From: Hephaestia sp. MAHUQ-44
Lineage (GTDB): Bacteria; Pseudomonadota; Alphaproteobacteria; Sphingomonadales; Sphingomonadaceae
Assembly (NCBI RefSeq): GCF_023806085.1
Contig: NZ_JAMSLX010000003.1
Span: 239,662-303,661 of the forward strand
Length of the DNA: 64,000 bases
Reading direction: 5' to 3'
Of the stretch, positions 36,477-43,878 are shown piece by piece (within the stretch, counting starts at the first letter, position 1; each line of letters begins with the position of its first letter). The translations under genes were made by a program, and so were the position numbers. The notes beneath the pieces were generated by a model. It saw nothing but the letters and a program-made list of their open reading frames with translations, was not told where the DNA came from and searched no databases.

Positions 36477-37208
36477 TCAAACCCCCAATTCCTTCAGGAT
36501 GGCTTCGCGCAGCCTCTGCGCCTTGGGGCCCGACAATTTGCGCGGATGCGGCAGGTCCACCGCGAACGTGGCCTGGATCGTCGTCGGACGCGGCGACAGC
36601 ACCAGGATGCGATCCGCAAGATAGATCGCTTCCTCGACATCGTGCGTGATCAGCAGAACCGTGTGGCGCTCTTCATCGAGAATACGCCGCAGTTCGATCT
36701 GCATCTTCAGGCTCATCAGCGCATCCAGCGCCGAGAACGGCTCATCCATATACAGGATTTCGGGGGTCACCACGAGCGCGCGGGCGATCTCGACGCGCTT
36801 GAGCATGCCGCCCGACAATTCGTGCGGGTAGGCCGACTCGAACCCGGCGAGCCCGACCATCGCGATGTAGCGGTCGGCGCGGGCTACCGGGTCGCTATAC
36901 CGGGTTCCGCTCAGCGCAAACAGCAGATTTTCCTGCACGGTCAGCCAGGGAAACACCGATCCGTGCTGTGAAATCATGATCCCGTTCCGGCTCGGCCCGG
37001 TGCTCTCGACGCCATCGATCCGGACGGCGCCGCGATCCGCGCGCTCGAACCCGGCGATGATATTGAGCAAGGTCGATTTGCCGCAGCCTGAAGGGCCGAC
37101 GATCGCGACGAACTCGCCGTCACGCACATCGAGGCTTACCCCGCCGATGACCGAGAGAGCGCCGAAGCCTTTGGCGATTCCGTCGACGGCAATCTTTTTA
37201 TCGGACAT
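36477..37208 (-). CDS. ABC transporter ATPase, nitrate/sulfonate/taurine (NitT/TauT) type
   Basis: This 243-residue ATPase has Walker A GPSGCGKST (~residues 38-46), Q-loop ISQHGSVFPWLTV, an LSGGM signature in which the usual Q is replaced by M (HELSGGMLKRVEIARAL), Walker B ILYMDEPFSALDA and H-loop THDVEEA. It belongs to the SsuB/TauB/NrtD group. It overlaps the permease gene by 11 bases and is the last gene of the operon binding protein, SCO, cupredoxin, permease, ATPase. The GGM signature is a common variant in this group. Confidence 0.92.
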   Translation of the reverse strand: MSDKKIAVDGIAKGFGALSVIGGVSLDVRDGEFVAIVGPSGCGKSTLLNIIAGFERADRGAVRIDGVESTGPSRNGIMISQHGSVFPWLTVQENLLFALSGTRYSDPVARADRYIAMVGLAGFESAYPHELSGGMLKRVEIARALVVTPEILYMDEPFSALDALMSLKMQIELRRILDEERHTVLLITHDVEEAIYLADRILVLSPRPTTIQATFAVDLPHPRKLSGPKAQRLREAILKELGV

Positions 37209-37968
37209 AGCGCCACTTCACGGTGTTCATGCGCTCGAGCAGGCGCGTGGCGCCGTCGAGCAGCAAGCCGATCATGCCGATGATGATCATGCTGGCGATC
37301 ACGAGGTCGTAGCGGTTGCCCGCATTGCGAGAATCCATGATCAGATAGCCAAGGCCCGAATTGAGCGCGATCATTTCCGCGGCGACGACCACCAGCCACG
37401 CGACGCCGAGGCCGATGCGCATCCCGACGATGATCTCCGGCAGGACCGCGGGAAAGACGACGCGGCGGAAAAGCACCGAACGCGAGACCCCGAAATTGGC
37501 GGCGGCGCGCAAGTAGCGCCGGTCGATCGTGCGCACCCCCACGATCGTTTGCACCATCATCGGAAACACCGACGAAATGAAGATCAGGAAGATCGGCGAA
37601 AAGTCGCCGACCCCGAACCAGAGGATCGCGACGGGAATCCAGGCAATCGGCGAAATCGGCCGCAGCATCTGGAACAGCGGATTGAGCGTGTAATAGGCCG
37701 CGCCAACCCAGCCCATCCACAGGCCCAGTGGAATGGCGACCAGAAAGGCCAGCCCGAAGCCCATCTCCACGCGAAACAGCGATGCTTCGATATGCTGCCA
37801 CAAGGTGCCGTCCTGCACGAGCGCCCAGGCCCCGGTTGCGACCTGCCCCGGTGTCGGAAAGATCGGATTGTCGCTGTTCGCGACGATCAGCCACCAGATG
37901 GCGATCAGAAGCGCGATCATCAGCGTCGGCGCCACCACCTTCATCAGCCTGTTGTCGGTGTCCCTCAC
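37198..37968 (-). CDS. ABC transporter permease, NitT/TauT type
   Basis: A 256-residue inner-membrane permease with about six helices. The cytoplasmic EAA-like loop is in RTIDRRYLRAAANFGVSRSV and FRRVVFPAVLPEIIVGMRIG, which contacts the ATPase. Its length fits SsuC/TauC. The overlapping stop and start with the ATPase gene imply coupled translation. Substrate is not predictable from the permease; the genes upstream encode copper-type proteins. Confidence 0.92.
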   Translation of the reverse strand: MRDTDNRLMKVVAPTLMIALLIAIWWLIVANSDNPIFPTPGQVATGAWALVQDGTLWQHIEASLFRVEMGFGLAFLVAIPLGLWMGWVGAAYYTLNPLFQMLRPISPIAWIPVAILWFGVGDFSPIFLIFISSVFPMMVQTIVGVRTIDRRYLRAAANFGVSRSVLFRRVVFPAVLPEIIVGMRIGLGVAWLVVVAAEMIALNSGLGYLIMDSRNAGNRYDLVIASMIIIGMIGLLLDGATRLLERMNTVKWRYVR

Positions 37969-38031
37969 ATTCCCCCCACGAATTGCGCCTGTCGGGCCAT
38001 CATCTCCGCGCGCGTTCCAAAGCCCGCCGTC

Positions 38032-38481
38032 TCACTCTCCATTGTTTGTCAGGTTGAGCCAACGCCGTTGGAGCCTTTGCCATCCCGGAGCGGGCGCCGG
38101 GTCGACGATCACGTTAAGGCCGCCGTTGGGATGTGCAGAACACTCGAAACTGTAGGTCGACGCCTGCACGAACGGCAAGCGAAAGCGCTGGCCCGGCATG
38201 ATCAGCGCCGGACCGAAGATGTGCGGTACAATATCGTCATTCTGGAGCACGAGCACATCGTTGAGGCCAAGCGTCAGCCGGATGGTTTGCGGAAAGATAT
38301 CGACCTTCTGTCCAGCCATACGCTGCGCGTAGGTACCGCGCGGAATCGTGAACAGCGCGTCGTGCGACACGTCCCTGATCGGCGCCAGCGCCGCCCATGC
38401 GACCCCGCCGAACAGCAGCAGCGCCAACGCCACCGCAATGGCGCGGCCGTGGATCGAGCGTTTCGGGAAAGGCAGGCGCAT
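38032..38481 (-). CDS. Membrane-anchored cupredoxin-like protein
   Basis: This 149-residue protein has an N-terminal transmembrane anchor (~residues 13-33) and a periplasmic single cupredoxin domain. Copper-site residues H87 (DIVPHIFGP), C114 and H117 (FECSAHPNGGL) are placed as in type 1 copper proteins, but the expected axial methionine is L122. The ATG at 38481 is used, seven bases after the SCO stop, since a longer frame overlaps the SCO gene. Its place inside an ABC importer operon is unusual. Confidence 0.75.
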   Translation of the reverse strand: MRLPFPKRSIHGRAIAVALALLLFGGVAWAALAPIRDVSHDALFTIPRGTYAQRMAGQKVDIFPQTIRLTLGLNDVLVLQNDDIVPHIFGPALIMPGQRFRLPFVQASTYSFECSAHPNGGLNVIVDPAPAPGWQRLQRRWLNLTNNGE

Positions 38482-38488
38482 CTGACGA

Positions 38489-39127
38489 TTAATCCGCAAG
38501 CAGCAACTGGATATCGCGTACGAAATCGGCAGCGTCGTGCCCATAAGGCATCATCGCCCGCAACTTGCCGGCGCGATCGATCAGGAAGACCGACGATGTA
38601 TGCGCGATCGCATAATCGGCGCCTGTCCCCTGCTTGACCGCCGTGACGCCATAGGCCGCCCGTACCGTCGCCAGCGTGCCGGGCGCGCCGGTGGCGCCAA
38701 TGAAACTGTGGTCGAACGCCGCCAGATATTCCCGCAAATGGGCCAGATCGTCACGTGCGGGGTCCACGGTCACGAAGATCACCTGCACCGAATCCGCCGC
38801 CTTGCCGAGCGTGCTGCGGGCCTGCGCGAGTGTCGCCAGCGTGGTCGGGCATACCGCTGCGCAATAGGTGAACCCGAATTCGAGCAGCACGACCTTGCCG
38901 TGATAGCGCGCCAGCGTCACGTCGGCGCCATCGGTGCCGCGCAACCTGAAATCGGGTGCCGCATAGGCTGGCGTGAAAACGCCGGCCGTCATCGCCTGCG
39001 GCGGCGCACCGGGCGGTTCCTCCGGCGGTCTGTCAGGCCGGGCAGCGCGTATCACCGCCGCGCCGGCGAGCAGCAGCAGCAGTGCCGCAGCAAGAGACAC
39101 GAGCCAAGGGCTGGAACGCGTCGTCAA
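38489..39127 (-). CDS. SCO1/SenC family copper-binding thioredoxin-fold protein
   Basis: A 212-residue protein with an N-terminal membrane anchor (~residues 8-28) and the SCO fold. The copper/redox motif C-x3-C is in FGFTYCAAVCPTTL and the third ligand, histidine, in YAIAHTSSVFLID, so all three Cu ligands are intact. SCO proteins deliver copper to CuA of cytochrome oxidase or to other copper enzymes, or act as thiol reductants. It overlaps the binding-protein gene by ATGA and is followed by the cupredoxin gene. Confidence 0.93.
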   Translation of the reverse strand: MTTRSSPWLVSLAAALLLLLAGAAVIRAARPDRPPEEPPGAPPQAMTAGVFTPAYAAPDFRLRGTDGADVTLARYHGKVVLLEFGFTYCAAVCPTTLATLAQARSTLGKAADSVQVIFVTVDPARDDLAHLREYLAAFDHSFIGATGAPGTLATVRAAYGVTAVKQGTGADYAIAHTSSVFLIDRAGKLRAMMPYGHDAADFVRDIQLLLAD

Positions 39128-40191
39128 AGCGCGATCGACGCGGGTCGTGCGGCGTGCGCGAAGCTCTCGTCGACATATTTCGCGTACGGAACCGGGCGCG
39201 ACAGCGCTCCGGCCGCCACCGCCAGTTCCATCATTTCGTCGAACTCGCGCGGGATCATGCGCAGGTCGCCATAGGTCACGCGGTCGGACGGGTTCTCCAT
39301 CACGAAGCGGAGGATGTCGGGATCCTGGTTGAAATACTCGCGCTTCGCGGCGATCTCGACCGCCCTCTCCCGGTTCTCATGCCGCGCGTCGAGCCATGTT
39401 CCGGCGGCGAGAACGTAATCGACCATATTCTGCACCAGCGGCCGATTCCGCCGGATCAATTCCTCGCGCACCGTCAGCACGCAGCACATATATCGGGGCC
39501 AGGCATCGCGCGTCATGCGCAATACCCGCGCATAACCGGCCTTTTGCGCTGCCGCACCGAATGGCTCGCCGGTGCAGTAAGCGGCGATCCCCTTCACATA
39601 GAGCGCCGCAGGCATGTCGGGCGGCGCCATCTCGACGATCTCGACATCGTCGGGGGTCATGTTCTCGTCGGCCAGCAGCTTGCGCAGGAACAAATAGTCC
39701 ACGGCGAAGCGGCTGGGGATGGCGATGCGCTTGCCGGCAAGGTCTCTGAATCTCCGATAGCCCGAATCGGTGCGGACCATGATCACCGCGCCCGAGCGAT
39801 GGCCGATCGATACGATCTTCACCGGAACGTCCTTGTCGGCAAGATCCATCACCAGCGGCGCCAGCATATACGCCGCCTGAATGTCGCCAGACATCAGCGA
39901 TTCCTTCAATTCGGGGAATCCGCTGTAGCGGCTGTAACCGAAGGCGAGCGGACCTGCGTCGCCGAACCGATTCGCCGCGTCATTGGCGGCGCATGCGATC
40001 GGTAACGTCAAGTTGCATGTCACGGCGAGACCGCCAACCTTCAACGGCTCGGCCACCGCGGCGGGCGCCAGCAACCTGCGCGCCGGAAGCGCCACGGCGG
40101 CCGCTATGCCGGCGGCAACGGCGCCACGCATCACCAGCCGGCGATCGACACGCCGGCCAATGCCGCCAGCAGAAGAAGGGTTGCTTTCCAT
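39124..40191 (-). CDS. ABC transporter substrate-binding protein (NMT1/NrtA-like), Tat-type signal
   Basis: A 355-residue periplasmic binding protein. The N-terminus MESNPSSAGGIGRRVDRRLV is followed by a hydrophobic stretch ending at AEPL, consistent with a twin-arginine signal. The mature protein has the NMT1/NrtA-type fold (LKVGGLAVTCNLTLPIACAA, IAIPSRFAVDYLFLRKLLAD, PPDMPAALYVKGIAAYCTGE). It is met-rich in the middle and has a CC pair (RYMCCVLTV). It is the first gene of the operon and its stop overlaps the SCO start, so ligand capture and copper handling are translationally linked. The ligand is unknown. Confidence 0.85.
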   Translation of the reverse strand: MESNPSSAGGIGRRVDRRLVMRGAVAAGIAAAVALPARRLLAPAAVAEPLKVGGLAVTCNLTLPIACAANDAANRFGDAGPLAFGYSRYSGFPELKESLMSGDIQAAYMLAPLVMDLADKDVPVKIVSIGHRSGAVIMVRTDSGYRRFRDLAGKRIAIPSRFAVDYLFLRKLLADENMTPDDVEIVEMAPPDMPAALYVKGIAAYCTGEPFGAAAQKAGYARVLRMTRDAWPRYMCCVLTVREELIRRNRPLVQNMVDYVLAAGTWLDARHENRERAVEIAAKREYFNQDPDILRFVMENPSDRVTYGDLRMIPREFDEMMELAVAAGALSRPVPYAKYVDESFAHAARPASIAL

Positions 40192-40214
40192 GGGTCGGCG
40201 ATCAGGGTAGCAAA

Positions 40215-40231
40215 TTGCTGGCCGGCCGCAA
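40215..40231. promoter_or_regulatory. Inverted repeat in the divergent ABC/PCu(A)C promoter
   Basis: TTGC-N9-GCAA with a GGCCGGCC centre lies in the 91-base spacer between the binding-protein gene and the PCu(A)C-like gene. It is the only clear dyad there and a weak candidate for a shared operator. Confidence 0.3.
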
Positions 40232-40282
40232 CACGCGAGGCCCACAATCGCACCGGCATATCGGTGGAGACAGGGGGGGTTT

Positions 40283-40735
40283 ATGAGGATGCGTCTGGCT
40301 TTCGCGGTATCGCTATCACTGATGATTGGCGGCTGTCACCAGCCGGCATCGCTCGAGGTCAAAGACGCTTGGACGCGGGAGACCATCGCCAGCACGCCCA
40401 ACGCGGCGGTGTTCATGACGATCACGTCGCCGACGGCGGACCGGTTGATGGCCGCCTCCACGCCGGCCGCGAAGAAGACCGACCTCATGACGATGACCGA
40501 CGACAGCGGCACGATGGGAATGAAATATCTCGATGGCATCGATATCCCGGCCGGCACGCCCGTCAGCCTGGATCCGGCCGGTCTGCACGTCTGGCTCGCG
40601 GGCCTGAACCAACCACTCCAGGCCGGCCAGCGCTTTCCGCTGACCCTGAAATTCGAACATGCGGGCGATCGCCAGATCACCGTATCGATCATCAAGCCGA
40701 CCGCCGCGCCGCCCGTTTCGGAAACCGGCGCCTAG
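40283..40735 (+). CDS. PCu(A)C-like copper chaperone lipoprotein with altered metal site
   Basis: This 150-residue protein has a lipoprotein-type signal (C18 after LMIGG) and a single PCu(A)C domain: NAAVFMTITSPTADRLMAAS, then IPAGTPVSLDPAGLHVWLAG and QPLQAGQRFPLTLKFEHAG. The family binds Cu(I) with H-x10-M-x21-H-x-M. Here the first histidine is M69, methionines M71, M78 and M80 follow, H102 is kept, and the last methionine is W104. A His/Met/Trp set resembles the CusF copper site (inference). It is divergent from the ABC-SCO-cupredoxin operon and its stop lies inside repeat copy 3. Confidence 0.85.
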   Translation: MRMRLAFAVSLSLMIGGCHQPASLEVKDAWTRETIASTPNAAVFMTITSPTADRLMAASTPAAKKTDLMTMTDDSGTMGMKYLDGIDIPAGTPVSLDPAGLHVWLAGLNQPLQAGQRFPLTLKFEHAGDRQITVSIIKPTAAPPVSETGA

Positions 40736-40837
40736 AGTGATGTCGAGCCAGATGGATTCATCTGGCGACTCGGAAATCACGGCAAACAAATAAAAATCCA
40801 GAGTCGACCCGGTTCAATAAGAACCGGATCGACTTTA
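40732..40837 (+). repeat. Dispersed AGAGTGA/CCAGATG repeat, copy 3 (full length)
   Basis: It contains TAGAGTGATGTCGAGCCAGA, TGGATTCATCTGGCGACTCG and GGCAAACAAATAAAAATCCA, ending in a GTCGACCCGGTTC/GAACCGGATCGAC hairpin at 40803-40833. It directly overlaps the stop codon of the PCu(A)C gene and could end its transcript. It shares ~85% or more of its bases with copies at 33831 and 36229. Confidence 0.85.
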
Positions 40838-40890
40838 GACGGCGCCGTGGAGGCCATCCCCAGGCCGAACGCCCGAGCAAGAACCGACGG

Positions 40891-42858
40891 TCAATCGGGC
40901 GGATTGTATTTTTGCAGAAAGGCCTCGATGCTGGCGAGCAACGTGATGCGGTCTGCTTCACGGGTGAAATAATGGTCAGCGAGTGGGATCGAGACGAACT
41001 CGACGGCCTTCCCGGCCTTGGCCATCGCCGCGTTCATCTTTACGGATTGCACCTGATCGACCGTGACGTCTTTCTTGCCGTGGATCAGCAACAGCGGCGT
41101 CTTGATCCGATCGACCGCATTGATCGGTGAAACCGCCGCGAAATCGGGCGTCATCTTCTCCCATTGGCCGCGATAGAGCGTCTCGCGAACCGTACCGCCG
41201 AAATCGTTGACCTCGCGTCGCAGGTTGGACACGCCGTTGATCGACACCGCGCACCGGTAAAGATCCGGGTCCTTCGCTATGCCCCACATCGCGGCATAGC
41301 CACCGTAAGAGGCGCCCACGATGCAGACGCGCTTCGGGTCGGCAATGCCCTCTGCGATCGCCCACCGGACGCCGTCGCTGATGTCGTCCTGCATCGCGAA
41401 CCCCATCTGGCCCTGCCCGGCTTTCGAAAAGGCGGCGCCATAACCCGTCGATCCGCGAAAATTGGGCTGAAGTACCGCATAACCGCGATTGGCAAGGAAC
41501 TGGACCCAATAATCATAGCTCAGATCGTCATGCGCCCAGGGGCCGCCATGCGGCATGACGATGAAAGGCAGTGCCTTTGCGGCCACGCCGCGCGGAAGCG
41601 TCAGCACGCCCTCGATCTCCAGCCCGTCGCGCGCCTTATATTTTATGAATTTGGGGCGGGCGAGCCGTCGGGCGCCGATATCCGCGTTGATCTCGGCGAG
41701 CTGGACCAGATCCTTTGCCGTGTCATCATAATAAAAGAGCAAACCCGGGCTGTCGGCCGTGCTGAAACGGACCAGCAACTTGCTCAAATCCTGATTGTAG
41801 CTGACGATGCGCACGTCCGATTTCGGCGAGGCGGCCTGCATGGCCTTTTGATACGCCGCCATGACCGGGTCGATCCAGTGAACCGGCTGGTCGCGATCGG
41901 TCGTGTACACCCCAAGCAGTCTCGACCCATCGAGCGATAGCCGGATCGCTTCGACGTCCGCCTCGGGCGCGGCGTACACGACCCGGATATCATTGCCGCT
42001 CACAAGGTCGACCTCGGCGACGATCGACCGCCCTGTCTCGTCTTCCTTGATGACCAACCCGTGGTCGCTTCCCGGATTGAACAGCAAAGGAACGGCCAGT
42101 TCCTCTTCGTCGATCAATTTGGCACGATCGATCGTCCTGAAGGCGCCCCGGCCGTCCGGCCGATACACTAGCGTCGATCGGGTCGAATGGTCCCGATAGC
42201 CGATCCCATAGCGAACGTGCCCGAGGTGATCGGCTCCCCAGGACAGGACATTGGTTCGCGGCCGTTCCTCGATCCGCTTGCGCCCGGTGGTCACGTCAAC
42301 CCGGTACACCGTCGGCCAGAACTCGGGCAGATTGCTGTAGATCGACTGCTGCGCCGCAACGAGTATTTCGGTCGTGTCGTCGGTTGGAACCCATAAGACG
42401 TCGGCCGCATTCTGGCCGCCGGCATCCCACAGCAACTTGGTGACCTTGCCCGTGGCGCGGTTGACGCCGATCAGGCGGGAAACATACCAATTGTCCATCT
42501 GGACACGCAGCAAGGCGGTAAGCCCGACGACGATATTGTCGTTGCCGACCCAGCGCAGCCAGCCGACCTGGGTCTGGTCCGGAATACCAACGACGACCCT
42601 TGCGCTTCGATCGCCGACAACCGGCGTGATCAGGATGTGCTGCTGGCCGTCGATCGCGAAAAGTCCGGCCATCTGGGTGCCGTCGGGCGAGAGCGCGGCA
42701 TGTTCGACAAAGGGAAGTCGCGCAAACGCGCTGACGGACAATTGCGTGGTTGCCGTGGTCTGGCTTGCCGTCTTGGCATCGACATCTTGTGCGCGTGCCG
42801 AGACAGCGTGAACAGCAACCAAGATCATGGCCAAGGCCAAGGCGACCGCCCGCATCAT
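40891..42858 (-). CDS. S9 family (prolyl oligopeptidase-like) exported peptidase
   Basis: A ~655-residue serine peptidase with a signal peptide (MMRAVALALAMILVAVHAVS ending ARAQ), an N-terminal beta-propeller-like region (~residues 40-400) and a C-terminal alpha/beta-hydrolase domain. Catalytic Ser is in IVGASYGGYAAMWG, Asp in LLLIHGKKDVTVD and His in PLADHYF. It is of the acylaminoacyl-peptidase/DPP type and probably trims peptides in the periplasm. GAGGGGGGA precedes the ATGATG start, so 42858 is preferred to 42873. A 7-base hairpin lies just upstream. Confidence 0.92.
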   Translation of the reverse strand: MMRAVALALAMILVAVHAVSARAQDVDAKTASQTTATTQLSVSAFARLPFVEHAALSPDGTQMAGLFAIDGQQHILITPVVGDRSARVVVGIPDQTQVGWLRWVGNDNIVVGLTALLRVQMDNWYVSRLIGVNRATGKVTKLLWDAGGQNAADVLWVPTDDTTEILVAAQQSIYSNLPEFWPTVYRVDVTTGRKRIEERPRTNVLSWGADHLGHVRYGIGYRDHSTRSTLVYRPDGRGAFRTIDRAKLIDEEELAVPLLFNPGSDHGLVIKEDETGRSIVAEVDLVSGNDIRVVYAAPEADVEAIRLSLDGSRLLGVYTTDRDQPVHWIDPVMAAYQKAMQAASPKSDVRIVSYNQDLSKLLVRFSTADSPGLLFYYDDTAKDLVQLAEINADIGARRLARPKFIKYKARDGLEIEGVLTLPRGVAAKALPFIVMPHGGPWAHDDLSYDYWVQFLANRGYAVLQPNFRGSTGYGAAFSKAGQGQMGFAMQDDISDGVRWAIAEGIADPKRVCIVGASYGGYAAMWGIAKDPDLYRCAVSINGVSNLRREVNDFGGTVRETLYRGQWEKMTPDFAAVSPINAVDRIKTPLLLIHGKKDVTVDQVQSVKMNAAMAKAGKAVEFVSIPLADHYFTREADRITLLASIEAFLQKYNPPD

Positions 42859-42875
42859 TCCCCCCTCACTCATCT

Positions 42876-42895
42876 AACTGGCCGAAAAGCCAGTT
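42876..42895. promoter_or_regulatory. Leader hairpin upstream of S9 peptidase gene
   Basis: AACTGGC-CGAAAA-GCCAGTT is a perfect 7-base stem, 18 bases before the peptidase start and immediately before its ribosome site. Beyond it (42945-42985) lies an unusually AT-rich stretch, the likely promoter. It might affect translation or mRNA stability. Confidence 0.4.
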
Positions 42896-43037
42896 CGAAT
42901 CCGTATGTCTACACGCTAGACCGGTCCGTCGCACAATTCGAGTGCTTTCGTGTTAAAAAATAACGAATTTTCTCGAAAACGATGTCGCCATGCTGTGTGG
43001 GCGCCGACGGGATCACACCTCGCCGGCGCCCGCCGTC

Positions 43038-43784
43038 TCAGCGTTCCTGCGCCCAGATCACCGCATCGGCCCCAGCCGGGATATAGGCGGGCGACGTTGC
43101 CTCGGTCACGGCCCGCCACACCGCTTCCGCCACGTCGCTGGCCGCGGTGACCGGCCCGCTATCCTGCTCCCAGCTCGCGAAGACCTGCTGCACCATCTCG
43201 GCATAAGGCTCGGGAAATCCGTCGACCATCCGCGCCCCGGCGTTTTCGGCGAAGCGGGTGTCGGGCGCGCGTCCGGGCAGCACGGCGCGGACCCGCACCC
43301 CGAACGGCTCGAGCTCGATTGCAACGCTGTCGGTAAAGGCATTTACCGCCGCCTTGCTGGCCGTGTAGACCGCGAGCAATGGCAGCGACTTGAGCGTGAC
43401 CGACGAAGTCACGTTCACGATGACGCCCGCCCGACGTTCGCGGAACTGCGGCATGACGGCCTGGGTCATGGCGATGGTGCCCAGCGTGTTGGTCTCGAAC
43501 ATGTCGCGGGCGATCGCCATCGGCGTACCTTCGAGAGCATTGAGGAAGCCGATGCCGGCATTGTTGACGAGCGCATCGATCGGGCCCGCCGCCGCGATGG
43601 CATTCGCGATGCTGGCCGGATCGGTCACGTCGAGCGCGATGGTCCGAACCTTCTCCGATTGGGGGAACGCATCCTCCCGCGGCGCGCGCATCGTCGCGAC
43701 GACATCCCATCCCCGATCGGCGAAATAGCGTGCGGTCTCCAGGCCAAAGCCAGAGGAGCATCCGGTAATCAATATGGTCGACAT
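43038..43784 (-). CDS. SDR family short-chain oxidoreductase
   Basis: This 248-residue NAD(P)-dependent dehydrogenase has the classical TGxxxGxG cofactor motif (ITGCSSGFGLETARYF, residues 6-21), NNAGIGF near residue 82, a catalytic YxxxK (VYTASKAAV) and a serine in VTSSVTLKS. The ATG at 43784 follows AGGAGG at ideal spacing. It is divergent from an AraC regulator across ~95 bases, which points to local control. The substrate is unknown. Confidence 0.93.
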   Translation of the reverse strand: MSTILITGCSSGFGLETARYFADRGWDVVATMRAPREDAFPQSEKVRTIALDVTDPASIANAIAAAGPIDALVNNAGIGFLNALEGTPMAIARDMFETNTLGTIAMTQAVMPQFRERRAGVIVNVTSSVTLKSLPLLAVYTASKAAVNAFTDSVAIELEPFGVRVRAVLPGRAPDTRFAENAGARMVDGFPEPYAEMVQQVFASWEQDSGPVTAASDVAEAVWRAVTEATSPAYIPAGADAVIWAQER

Positions 43785-43878
43785 AGGGCCTCCTGTTGTT
43801 CGTTGCCCCAGAGAGATAGACCGCCAGCGCCGGCCTGCTACAATCGAAAGTCCATGAAACATTAGCGATCATCCGGAA

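Noticed and set aside
42880..42905. A possible tRNA T-loop (CAGTTCGAATCCG)
   Set aside because: No acceptor stem, D-arm or anticodon arm could be found around it.
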